Below, one piece after another: positions 34,565-41,535 of a DNA stretch of 51,123 nt; position 1 is the first letter of the stretch; every line of letters starts with the position of its first letter. The stretch lies in contig JBBSHS010000008.1 of the NCBI GenBank assembly GCA_038232515.1, positions 1 through 51,123 of the forward strand, written 5' to 3'. A model generated the notes under the pieces. It worked only from the letters and a program-made list of their open reading frames with translations, did no database searches and was not told the origin of the DNA. Position numbers and translations under genes: made by a program. This DNA is from JBBSHS01 sp038232515. Lineage in GTDB: Bacteria > Actinomycetota > Acidimicrobiia > Acidimicrobiales > JAUJNH01.

Positions 34565-34933
34565 TCAGCCGGGGAGGTCGTCGCGGAGATGGCTGGCCCC
34601 CTCCAGGTACACGTGATGGAGCTCGCTTCGGCTGCGGGTCGTCGTGCAGTGCAACATCACCCGGATGCACCTCGGCACCGCGCCCTCTATGTCGAGCTCC
34701 CGGGCGCACATGAGCGGCACGTCTCCCAGGCCGACGGCGCGGGCCATGCTGGCCGGGAACACCGAATGGATGTCGCCAGTGGCGGTGAACAGGATCGAGA
34801 TGAGGTCGTCGTGGGTCACCCCGTTGCGCTCCAGCACCTGCGCCAGCAGCGTCTGCACCCGCTCCGACACCTGCCCGGCGGTGTCGTGGTCGACGGTGGT
34901 CGCCCCCCGGATGGCCCGCACGGACACGCTCAT
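34565..34933 (-). CDS. aroH: Chorismate mutase, AroH type
   Basis: This 122-residue protein has the AroH-class trimeric barrel pattern: VRAIRGATTVDHDTAGQVSE, LISILFTATGDIHSVFPASM, DVPLMCARELDIEGAVPRCI and RVMLHCTTTRSRSELHHVYL. The active-site Arg, Glu and Tyr contexts match Bacillus subtilis AroH. It converts chorismate to prephenate, the substrate of the adjacent TyrA. The ATG at 34931-34933 lies 12 bases after the rluB stop. A stand-alone AroH inside the scpA-rluB-cmk block differs from the mycobacterial order. Confidence 0.95.
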   Translation of the reverse strand: MSVSVRAIRGATTVDHDTAGQVSERVQTLLAQVLERNGVTHDDLISILFTATGDIHSVFPASMARAVGLGDVPLMCARELDIEGAVPRCIRVMLHCTTTRSRSELHHVYLEGASHLRDDLPG

Positions 34934-34945
34934 CGCCGGCGGAGA

Positions 34946-35818
34946 CTACCGATCCCGACGCCGCGTGGCGGCGGTGCTGGTGGCGGTGCCGGTGGCGCTC
35001 GTGGCAGCGGTGGCGGTTGCCCGCTCGAGGGCGCGCACCTCCGCCTGGTCGAGCGCCCGCCACCGCCCGGGCTTGAGCGACCGGTCTGTGAGGGGGCCGA
35101 TCCGGGCCCGCACCAGGCGCACCACCGGGTGCCCGACGGCCTCGCACATGCGCCGGACCAGGCGGTTCCGGCCCTCGTGGATGGTGATGCGTAGGAGCGA
35201 GGTCCCCATGACCGCCACCTGGGCGGGAGCGGTGAGGCCGTCGTCGAGCTCGACGCCCCGGCGCAGCCGGGCCACGGCCGACGGAGCGGGCCGACCCTTG
35301 ACCTCGACCAGGTACTCCTTGTCGACACCGAAGCTGGGATGGGTGAGGCGGTGGGTCAGGACGCCGTCGTTGGTGAGGAGCAGGAGGCCCTCGCTGTCGG
35401 CGTCGAGCCGGCCCACGGGCACCACCCTCGGTTCGGGCGGCACCAGGTCGACCACGGTACGCCGGCCCCCAGGGTCCGACGCCGTCGACACCACGCCGAG
35501 GGGTTTATTCAGCAGGAGATAGGCCAGGCCCTGAGCCGTGCCGACGGGTACGTGGTCGACCTCCACCACGTCCCGGTCGGGGTCGACCCGCCGACCGAGA
35601 TCGGCCACCTCGCCGTTGACCCGCACCCGGCCGCCGGCGATCAGCCCCTCCGACACCCTTCGGCTGCCGATACCGGACCGGGCCAACACCTTTTGGAGCC
35701 GAACACCATCCGCCCGCTCCCAGGCCCGCTCCGGCCCTGCCGCCAGCCCCGGCCCCCGCTCGGGCACTGCCGCCGGCTCCGCGCCCCTCTCGGGCCGGTC
35801 CTCAGCCGTCGATGGCAC
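34946..35818 (-). CDS. rluB: 23S rRNA pseudouridine synthase (RluB/RsuA family)
   Basis: The GTG at 35816-35818 overlaps the scpB stop by 17 bases and gives 290 residues. A disordered Pro/Glu/Ala/Gly-rich N-terminus of about 35 residues precedes an S4 domain (VRLQKVLARSGIGSRRVSEG). The catalytic domain has the nucleophile motif VGRLDADSEGLLLLTND with its Asp, plus YLLLNKPLGVVSTASDP and EGRNRLVRRMCEAVGHPVVR. A Thr/Ala-rich tail ends the protein. Position after scpB matches Rv1711. Translation of the disordered N-terminus is uncertain; the next plausible start lies near the S4 domain. Confidence 0.92.
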   Translation of the reverse strand: MPSTAEDRPERGAEPAAVPERGPGLAAGPERAWERADGVRLQKVLARSGIGSRRVSEGLIAGGRVRVNGEVADLGRRVDPDRDVVEVDHVPVGTAQGLAYLLLNKPLGVVSTASDPGGRRTVVDLVPPEPRVVPVGRLDADSEGLLLLTNDGVLTHRLTHPSFGVDKEYLVEVKGRPAPSAVARLRRGVELDDGLTAPAQVAVMGTSLLRITIHEGRNRLVRRMCEAVGHPVVRLVRARIGPLTDRSLKPGRWRALDQAEVRALERATATAATSATGTATSTAATRRRDR

Positions 35819-36380
35819 GATCGTCCAACAAGCCCCGTTCCAGGGCCTCGACCATGGCCGCCGAGGGGACGAACTCCCCCAGGGAGGGAAGGTCGGCCAG
35901 GGAGTCCAGGCCCAGGGACTCGAGGAACTGCGGGGTCGTGCCGTACAGCACGGCCTGGCCCGGCCCCGGGTCACGTGCCACTTCGGCGACGTGGCCCCGC
36001 TGCACCAACGTCCGCATCACGCCGTCGACGTTGACCCCCCGGATGGTGGTGATCTGCCCACGGCTGACCGGCTGCTTGTAGGCGACGATGGCCAACGTCT
36101 CCAGGGCGGCCGCCGACATCTTCGCCGCCTGTCGCTCGAGCACGAAGCGCTCGACGTGGGTCCACAGCTCGGCGTGGCTCTGGAACCGGTAGCCGCCGGC
36201 CACCCGCACCAGGCAGAAACCCCTCTCCTCGGTCTCGTACTCCTCAGCCAGTTGCGCACACGCCTCGACCACATGAGCGGTCGGGATCTCCAGCAACTGC
36301 GCCAGCAGGTCCGGTAGCACCGGGTCCTCGGCCACCATGAGCACGGCCTCTATGGCCCGGAGCCCGATCGGTCGTCCCAT
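35802..36380 (-). CDS. scpB: Segregation and condensation protein B
   Basis: This 192-residue protein has two winged-helix domains characteristic of ScpB: IEAVLMVAEDPVLPDLLAQL, CLVRVAGGYRFQSHAELWTH, AAALETLAIVAYKQPVSRGQ and ITTIRGVNVDGVMRTLVQRG, followed by TTPQFLESLGLDSLADLPSL. It partners ScpA and SMC in chromosome condensation. The gene starts 12 bases after the scpA stop. The smc gene is not in the window. Confidence 0.95.
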   Translation of the reverse strand: MGRPIGLRAIEAVLMVAEDPVLPDLLAQLLEIPTAHVVEACAQLAEEYETEERGFCLVRVAGGYRFQSHAELWTHVERFVLERQAAKMSAAALETLAIVAYKQPVSRGQITTIRGVNVDGVMRTLVQRGHVAEVARDPGPGQAVLYGTTPQFLESLGLDSLADLPSLGEFVPSAAMVEALERGLLDDRAIDG

Positions 36381-36392
36381 GGCGCCCCGTCC

Positions 36393-37169
36393 TCAGCCGT
36401 CGTAGGCGTCGACGCCCGCGCCCGCCGGCACCAGGTCCGAGCCGGCCGTCCACACCACGGTCAGCTCACCGAACGTGCGGGCCTGTTCGAGCTCCACGAC
36501 GCCCTGCTTGTACAGCTCGAGCAGGGCCAGGAAGTGCACGATGACGTCAACGCGCTCGCCCAGGTCGGCGGTCAACCGGCGGAAGGTCATGGGCCCGGCG
36601 CCAGGCAGCTCACGGGCCAGCTCCTCGACGGCGTCGGCCACGCTGATCTTGATCGGGGCGACGTGCGAGAGGTCGACGACGGGAGCCGGCCGGGCCGTGG
36701 CCACCCTGAGGAAGGCCCGACGGAGCCGTTCGGGGCTCACCCCGGCCAGCACGTCGGGGACAAGAGCGGAGAAGCGTTCGTCGGGGCCCACCCGACGGGG
36801 CACGGACCGTTCGGCCGCCGCCGCCATGCGGGCGAGGGCGCGGGCCGCGTCCTTGAAGGTCCTGCACTCGAGCAGGCGGGACAGGAGCAGGTCGCGCTCC
36901 TCCCACAGCGCCAGCTCGTCGTCCATGTCGAACCCGTCACGGTCGGGCAGCAGGCGCCGGGCCTTCAGCTCGACGAGGATGGCGGCGATGAGCAGGAACT
37001 CGCTGGTGACGTCCAGGTCCATGCGCTCGAGCCGGTCGAGGTGACCCACGAACGCCCCGACGATGGCCGAAAGGGAGATCTCGTGGATGTCGACCTGCTG
37101 TTGGGAGACGAGGTGCAGGAGCAGGTCGAAGGGCCCCTCGAACACCGGCGTCGAGACCTCGTAATCCAC
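36393..37169 (-). CDS. scpA: Segregation and condensation protein A
   Basis: The GTG at 37167-37169 gives 258 residues beginning a few residues before PVFEGPFDLLLHLVSQQQVD, the ScpA N-terminal signature. A TACCCT box eight bases upstream supports it; the longer frame from 37259 would cross the divergent trpS promoter. Other features: VTSEFLLIAAILVELKARRL and a winged-helix C-terminus (LGERVDVIVHFLALLELYKQ, GVVELEQARTFGEL). It is the kleisin that bridges SMC heads. First gene of the scpA-to-cmk operon; the ParA-like gene that precedes scpA in mycobacteria is absent here. Confidence 0.94.
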   Translation of the reverse strand: MDYEVSTPVFEGPFDLLLHLVSQQQVDIHEISLSAIVGAFVGHLDRLERMDLDVTSEFLLIAAILVELKARRLLPDRDGFDMDDELALWEERDLLLSRLLECRTFKDAARALARMAAAAERSVPRRVGPDERFSALVPDVLAGVSPERLRRAFLRVATARPAPVVDLSHVAPIKISVADAVEELARELPGAGPMTFRRLTADLGERVDVIVHFLALLELYKQGVVELEQARTFGELTVVWTAGSDLVPAGAGVDAYDG

Positions 37170-37177
37170 GGGGGACG

Positions 37178-37199
37178 AGGGTAGTGGCCCCACTACTGT
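37178..37199. promoter_or_regulatory. Divergent scpA/trpS promoters around a 16-bp palindrome
   Basis: The minus strand has TACCCT (37183-37178) eight bases before the scpA GTG. The plus strand has TACTGT (37194-37199) ten bases before the trpS ATG. GTAGTGGCCCCACTAC (37181-37196) is a perfect inverted repeat with 7-bp arms spanning both boxes, so one bound dimer could control both genes. Confidence 0.5.
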
Positions 37200-37209
37200 C
37201 GGCCCCGCG

Positions 37210-38214
37210 ATGCGCGTGCTATCCCTGATCCAGCCCAGCGGTGACATCCATCTGGGCAACTACCTCGGCGCCATCCGGTGGTGGTCGCAGGACCAGCGCT
37301 CCGCCGATTCGTTCTTCGGCCTGGCCGATCTCCATGCCCTCACCACCGAGATCGAGCCGGCCGTGCTCCGCTCCAAGTCCCTGGAGAGTGCCTCGATCCT
37401 GCTGGCTGCGGGCCTCGACCCCGACGTGTGCACGTTGTTCTGCCAGAGCCACGTACCCGCCCACACCGAGCTGGGCTGGCTCATGGAGTGCACGGCCGGC
37501 TACGGCGAGCTGGGCCGGATGACGCAGTTCAAGGCCAAGGCCGCCGAGCATCAGGTCGTCACGGCCGGCTTTTTCAGCTATCCGGCCCTCATGGCCGCGG
37601 ACATCCTGTTGTACGACGCCGACCGGGTGCCGGTGGGCGACGACCAGCGCCAACACCTGGAGCTGACCCGAGACCTGGCCCAGCGTTTCAACCACCGCTA
37701 CGGCGACACCTTCGTGGTTCCCGAGGCGGCCGTCCCCCGAGTGGCGGCCCGGGTCATGGACCTGCAGGCACCCACGGCCAAGATGTCGAAGACGGCCGAG
37801 TCGACCCAGGGGACCATTCTCGTTCTCGACGACCCGGCCACGATCACCAGGAAGATCAAGCGGGCTGTGACCGACACCGAGACCGAGGTCCGCTACGACC
37901 GGTTGGCCAAGCCCGGGGTGTCGAACCTGCTCGACCTGCTGTCGGCTGCCACGGGCACCCCGGCCGAGGAGCTGGCCGGTCGCTACACGCAGTACGGGCC
38001 GCTCAAGACCGACACCGCCGAAGCCGTCGTCGAGCTCCTCAGGCCGGTCCAGGACCGCTACGCGGCGCTGGCCGGCGACCCGGACGAGGTCCACGCCGTC
38101 CTGGCCCAGGGGGCCGAGAAGGCGGCGGCGGTAGCCGAGACGACCCTCAAGCGGGCGAGGGACGCCGTCGGGCTGCTGCCCCGCCCCTTCGCTAGGGCAG
38201 GGACGCGCAGTTGA
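37210..38214 (+). CDS. trpS: Tryptophanyl-tRNA synthetase
   Basis: This 334-residue class I synthetase has the HIGH-type motif SGDIHLGNYLGAIRWW near the N-terminus and KMSKT for KMSKS. Other features are FFGLADLHALT, FCQSHVPAHTELGWLMEC, YPALMAADILLYDADRVPVG, GDDQRQHLELTRDLAQRFN and a normal C-terminus. It charges tRNA-Trp. The 3' end overlaps the convergent DksA-like gene by 23 bases. Divergent from scpA and likely sharing its control region. Confidence 0.96.
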   Translation: MRVLSLIQPSGDIHLGNYLGAIRWWSQDQRSADSFFGLADLHALTTEIEPAVLRSKSLESASILLAAGLDPDVCTLFCQSHVPAHTELGWLMECTAGYGELGRMTQFKAKAAEHQVVTAGFFSYPALMAADILLYDADRVPVGDDQRQHLELTRDLAQRFNHRYGDTFVVPEAAVPRVAARVMDLQAPTAKMSKTAESTQGTILVLDDPATITRKIKRAVTDTETEVRYDRLAKPGVSNLLDLLSAATGTPAEELAGRYTQYGPLKTDTAEAVVELLRPVQDRYAALAGDPDEVHAVLAQGAEKAAAVAETTLKRARDAVGLLPRPFARAGTRS

Positions 38215-38536
38215 TGCAGCGGGTGGCCGTGGGCATGGCCTCCAGCCGGGCGCCGGTGATCGACCCGCCGCACTTCTCACAGACTCCATAGGTGCCCTGC
38301 TCCATGCGGGCCAGCGCAGCCTCGACCGCCTTCAGTGACTCGGTGAGGGTGGCGATGAGCGCCTCGGTCTCGCCCCGCTCAGCCGTCACCTGGCTGGAAT
38401 CGGCGAAGTTGGCGTCATAGGTCAACTCGGCGCTGTCCGCTCCGACACCGAGATCGCCCAGCTGCTGCCTGATGTCGTGGCGCTCCTGCTCGAGGGTGGG
38501 CCGCAGGTCCGCGGCCGCGTTCGTCTCAGGAGTCAT
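38192..38536 (-). CDS. DksA/TraR-family zinc-finger protein
   Basis: This 114-residue protein has an N-terminal helical region (LRPTLEQERHDIRQQLGDLG, RGETEALIATLTESLKAVEA) and a C-terminal zinc finger (GTYGVCEKCGGSITGARLEA, RCINCASLP) with four cysteines, as in the DksA/TraR family. Such proteins enter the RNA-polymerase secondary channel or act in related roles; actinobacterial members are poorly characterised. The acidic coiled-coil tip seen in DksA (DxxDxA) appears as ANFADSSQV. The ATG at 38534-38536 has TAGCCT exactly seven bases upstream. It overlaps the end of trpS. Confidence 0.87.
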   Translation of the reverse strand: MTPETNAAADLRPTLEQERHDIRQQLGDLGVGADSAELTYDANFADSSQVTAERGETEALIATLTESLKAVEAALARMEQGTYGVCEKCGGSITGARLEAMPTATRCINCASLP

Positions 38537-38543
38537 GGCGTCG

Positions 38544-38549
38544 AGGCTA
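38544..38549 (-). promoter_or_regulatory. Leaderless -10 element of the DksA-like gene
   Basis: TAGCCT on the minus strand is seven bases before the ATG. Confidence 0.55.
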
Positions 38550-38606
38550 CAGACTGCGGGCGGCCCCTGCTCACCGGATTACCGCCAGGGGCCAATGGCG
38601 GACCGA

Positions 38607-39530
38607 TCAGGCCGGGCGGCGCCCCTGGGCCCGGGGGTGGGCCGACTCGTACACGGTCCGGAGCCGCTCAGTGGAAACCTTGGTATAGACCTGGGTCGTC
38701 GCCACGGAGGCGTGGCCCAGCAGCTCCTGGACCACCCGGATGTCGGCGCCGTGGTCCAGCATGTGGGTGGCGCAGCTGTGGCGCAGGACGTGGGGTGTGA
38801 GGCGGTCGCCCAACCCCACCCGGTCACCGTGGTGGCGCACGATGGCCCAGGCGCCCTGACGGGACAGGCGCCCGCCCCGCATGTTCAAGAACACCGCCTC
38901 GGCGTCGTCCCGCCGTGCCCACTGGTGAGGGACCAACCGGTCGCGGCCGCCACGCCCCAGCCACGCCGCCATGGCCTCGCGGGCCATCCTGCCGACGGGC
39001 ACGATCCGCTCTCTGGCTCCCTTGCCGAAGGCCCGCAACGTGCCGTCGTCGAGAGCCAGGTCGTGGCGCGACAGGCCGACCATCTCCGAGATGCGCATCC
39101 CGGTGGAGTACAGCAGCTCCAGGATGGCCCGGTCGCGACGGGCCGCCGGCATGTCGCCCACCACCGCGCCCAGCAGGAGCTCGATCTCCTCCTCCGACAG
39201 CGCCTTGGGCAGTCCCAGGGGCACCCGGGGCGCTCCCACCTCACCGCTGGGATCACCCGGAGCCAGGCCCTCGTCGAGCCGGAAGCGGTACAGGCTGCGC
39301 ACGGCCACGAGGGCCCGGGCCACCGACGAGGGCGCCTTGCCCTGCGCCCGCAGGGCGGCCACGTATGCCTCGATGTCGGGTTCGGTGGCCGTGGCCACGT
39401 CGCTCCCCCGGTCGTACAGCCAGGCTTCGTAGGCGCACAGGTCACGGCGGTAGGCAGCCAGCGTGTTGGCGGCACGGCCCCGCTCTACCCCCAGCCAGGA
39501 CAGGAACTCCTCGGCGTCGGCCGAGAGCAT
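38607..39530 (-). CDS. xerD: Tyrosine recombinase XerD
   Basis: From the ATG at 39528-39530 this encodes 307 residues. The N-terminal SAM-like domain (FLSWLGVERGRAANTLAAYR) precedes the catalytic domain with LLYSTGMRISEMVGL (Arg), FGKGARERIVPVG (Lys), TPHVLRHSCATHMLDHGADI (HxxR), LLGHASVATTQVYTKVS (His and Tyr). The full catalytic set is present. It resolves chromosome dimers at dif with a partner, and its place next to pyrG/NUDIX matches Rv1701. It begins 10 bases after a 41-codon ORF that carries the likely promoter. Confidence 0.94.
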   Translation of the reverse strand: MLSADAEEFLSWLGVERGRAANTLAAYRRDLCAYEAWLYDRGSDVATATEPDIEAYVAALRAQGKAPSSVARALVAVRSLYRFRLDEGLAPGDPSGEVGAPRVPLGLPKALSEEEIELLLGAVVGDMPAARRDRAILELLYSTGMRISEMVGLSRHDLALDDGTLRAFGKGARERIVPVGRMAREAMAAWLGRGGRDRLVPHQWARRDDAEAVFLNMRGGRLSRQGAWAIVRHHGDRVGLGDRLTPHVLRHSCATHMLDHGADIRVVQELLGHASVATTQVYTKVSTERLRTVYESAHPRAQGRRPA

Positions 39531-39540
39531 GACAGTCGGG

Positions 39541-39666
39541 TCAGACCGAGGGGTCGCCGACGCGGGCCGGGTAACCGGGCAGGAGCGAGGTCCTGAGCCC
39601 GTCGTCGCCCGCGAACTCCCCCACGAGATCAAACGTGAACCGGTTCCCGGTCGAGGCCAGCCTCAT
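39541..39666 (-). CDS. Candidate 41-residue leaderless ORF upstream of xerD
   Basis: The ATG at 39664-39666 opens MRLASTGNRFTFDLVGEFAG and continues DDGLRTSLLPGYPARVGDPSV to a TGA ten bases before xerD. TAGCTT lies exactly seven bases upstream of the ATG, the same arrangement as at gcvT. The composition (FTFDLVGEF, Leu/Arg-rich end) looks protein-like. It may be a small protein or a leader peptide that couples translation to xerD. No family recognised. Confidence 0.5.
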   Translation of the reverse strand: MRLASTGNRFTFDLVGEFAGDDGLRTSLLPGYPARVGDPSV

Positions 39667-39673
39667 GAGCGAG

Positions 39674-39679
39674 AAGCTA
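39674..39679 (-). promoter_or_regulatory. Leaderless -10 element for the small ORF and xerD
   Basis: TAGCTT on the minus strand is seven bases before the small-ORF ATG. Confidence 0.45.
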
Positions 39680-39699
39680 TCAGGTGCCGTGTCCGGCGC

Positions 39700-40809
39700 T
39701 CAGGCCAGCGCTTGGTGAACGTCGGCCCAGCCCAGGCCGAGGGAGTCGGCCACCGCTTCGTTGGTGAGGTGACCAGCCACGGTGGTGCAGCCCAGGGCCA
39801 GCGCCGGGTCGGCGGCGCAGGCGGCCCGCACCCCGTGCTCGGCCACCGCCGCCACATAGGGCAGGGTGGCGTTGGTGAGGGCGTACGTCGAGGTGTGGGG
39901 AACCGCACCCGGGATGTTGCCGACGGCGTAGTGGACCACGCCGTGAAGCTCGTACACGGGGTCGGCGTGGGTGGTCTCGTGGGCGGTTTCCACGCAGCCG
40001 CCCTGGTCGATGGCCACGTCGACGATGACCGAGCCGGGGAGCATGGCGGCCACCATCTCCTCGGTGACGACCGTGGGCGCCCGCCCGCCGGGCATCAACA
40101 CGGCGCCGATCAGCAGGTCGGCCTGCACCACCGCCCGCTCGACGGCGCCCCGGTTGGAGGCGAGGGTGACGATCCGGCCGCGGTGGATCTGGTCGACGAA
40201 GCGCAGGCGGTCGAGGTTCTTGTCCAGCAGCAGGACCTCGGCCTCCATGCCCTGGGCGATCCAGGCCGCCGACCAACCGACGTTGCCGGCGCCCAACACC
40301 ACCACCCGGGCCGGGCGGACGCCGGGGGCGCCACCCAGCAGCACACCCCGTCCTCCGTTGTGGCGCTCGAGATAGTGGGCGCCGACCTGGGTGGCCATGC
40401 GCCCGGCCACCTCGCTCATGGGGGCCAGCAAGGGCAGCACCCCGGTCGGGAGCTGCACGGTCTCGTAGGCCAGGGCCGTGGTCCCGGCGGCCAGGAGCGC
40501 CTTGGCCACCTCGGGGTAGGCGGCGAGGTGCAGGTAGGTGAACAGCGTCAGGTCCGGGCGCAGCCGCCGGTACTCGTGGAGCTGGGGTTCCTTGACCTTG
40601 ACCACCATGGCGGCAGCCCAGGCGCCGTCGGCGTCGACGATGCGGGCTCCGGCGGCCCGGTAGTCACCGTCGGTGATGGAAGACCCCTGCCCCGCCCCCG
40701 CCTCGACCCTTACCTCCACGCCTCCGGCGATCAGCTCACGGACGCCGTCCGGCGTGACCGCCACCCGGTTCTCGCCGCCTTTGGTCTCAGCCGGCACGCC
40801 GACGATCAC
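39700..40809 (-). CDS. ald: Alanine dehydrogenase
   Basis: This 369-residue NAD-dependent enzyme interconverts L-alanine and pyruvate plus ammonia. Visible are GVPAETKGGENRVAVTPDGV at the N-terminus, KVKEPQ, LFTYLHLAA (catalytic His), APMSEVAGRMATQVGAHYLE, the NAD-binding VVLGAGNVGWSAAWIAQGME, LIGAVLMPGGRAPTVVTEEM, VDVAIDQGGCVETAHETTHA and HYAVGNIPGAVPHTSTYALT. GTG start with GAGGAGG seven bases upstream. TACCCT at 40830-40835 (minus strand) may be its -10 box. ald is not in this block in M. tuberculosis. Confidence 0.96.
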   Translation of the reverse strand: MIVGVPAETKGGENRVAVTPDGVRELIAGGVEVRVEAGAGQGSSITDGDYRAAGARIVDADGAWAAAMVVKVKEPQLHEYRRLRPDLTLFTYLHLAAYPEVAKALLAAGTTALAYETVQLPTGVLPLLAPMSEVAGRMATQVGAHYLERHNGGRGVLLGGAPGVRPARVVVLGAGNVGWSAAWIAQGMEAEVLLLDKNLDRLRFVDQIHRGRIVTLASNRGAVERAVVQADLLIGAVLMPGGRAPTVVTEEMVAAMLPGSVIVDVAIDQGGCVETAHETTHADPVYELHGVVHYAVGNIPGAVPHTSTYALTNATLPYVAAVAEHGVRAACAADPALALGCTTVAGHLTNEAVADSLGLGWADVHQALA

Positions 40810-40844
40810 CCGGAGACCTCCTCGTGGCTAGGGTACCGCTGGCG

Positions 40845-40915
40845 CGAGATTGGGTCACCCCGTGGCCTTCAGCGGCCAAAACGGGCGTCGAAGGCCACCC
40901 CACGACCCAATCTCG
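40845..40915. repeat. Nested inverted repeats between the NUDIX gene and ald
   Basis: Outer arms CGAGATTGGGTC (40845-40856) and GACCCAATCTCG (40904-40915) are a perfect 12-bp match. Inner arms GTGGCCTTC (40862-40870) and GAAGGCCAC (40890-40898) are a perfect 9-bp match. Spacing between arms is similar on both sides (5 bases), so the whole can fold as one long stem with a 19-base loop. CGGCGC-rich sequence follows to 40973. Confidence 0.75.
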
Positions 40916-40973
40916 GCGCCTCGGCGCGTGCCGCGTCGGCGCGTCGGCGCCTCGGCGGCGCGTCAGCGGGCGC

Positions 40974-41528
40974 TCAGCCCTGGGCGGCCAAGCGCTGGCG
41001 GGTGGCCAGCAGGCCGATGATGGTCTTGGCGTCGGTGAGCCGGCCGTCGGCCACCATGGCCGGCACCTCGGCCAGGGCCACCACTTCGGTGGTCATGTTG
41101 CGCTCCTCGATCCCCTGGAGGTCCAGCGCCACCTCGGACAGGCCGGTGGCCAGGTAGACGATCCCCTTCTCGTCGCAGAACCCGGCCGAGTTGTGGACCT
41201 GGGCCAGCAGCTCGAAACTCTCGGCCCGACGGCCCACCTCCTCGGCCAGCTCACGCGCCGCGGTGAGCTCGGATGGCTCGCCGTCCACGTCGCACAATCC
41301 GGCCGGAATCTCCAGCAGCAGGGCGTCGATGGGCGCCCGGTACTGGCGGACGCACAGCACCGAACGGCCGTCGTCCATGAGGGGGACAGCCGCCACCCAG
41401 CCGGGATGGTGCACCACGTCACGCTCAAAGGTGGAACCGTCAGGCGCCTCAAAGGTGCCGACCGCCACGGTGGCCATCCGGGACCGCACCAGCACGCGTT
41501 CACCGAGGGCCCGGAACCCGCCGGTCAT
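40974..41528 (-). CDS. NUDIX hydrolase, ADP-ribose pyrophosphatase type (Rv1700-like)
   Basis: This 184-residue protein contains the Nudix box GLCDVDGEPSELTAARELAE followed by EVGRRA, matching GX5EX7REUXEEXGU. It is preceded by LCVRQYRAPIDALLLEIPAG, the feature typical of ADP-ribose pyrophosphatases. The hydrolysed substrate is probably ADP-ribose or a related nucleotide sugar. It starts seven bases after the pyrG stop, so the two are cotranscribed, as in mycobacteria (Rv1699-Rv1700). Confidence 0.93.
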   Translation of the reverse strand: MTGGFRALGERVLVRSRMATVAVGTFEAPDGSTFERDVVHHPGWVAAVPLMDDGRSVLCVRQYRAPIDALLLEIPAGLCDVDGEPSELTAARELAEEVGRRAESFELLAQVHNSAGFCDEKGIVYLATGLSEVALDLQGIEERNMTTEVVALAEVPAMVADGRLTDAKTIIGLLATRQRLAAQG

Positions 41529-41535
41529 GCCGGGC

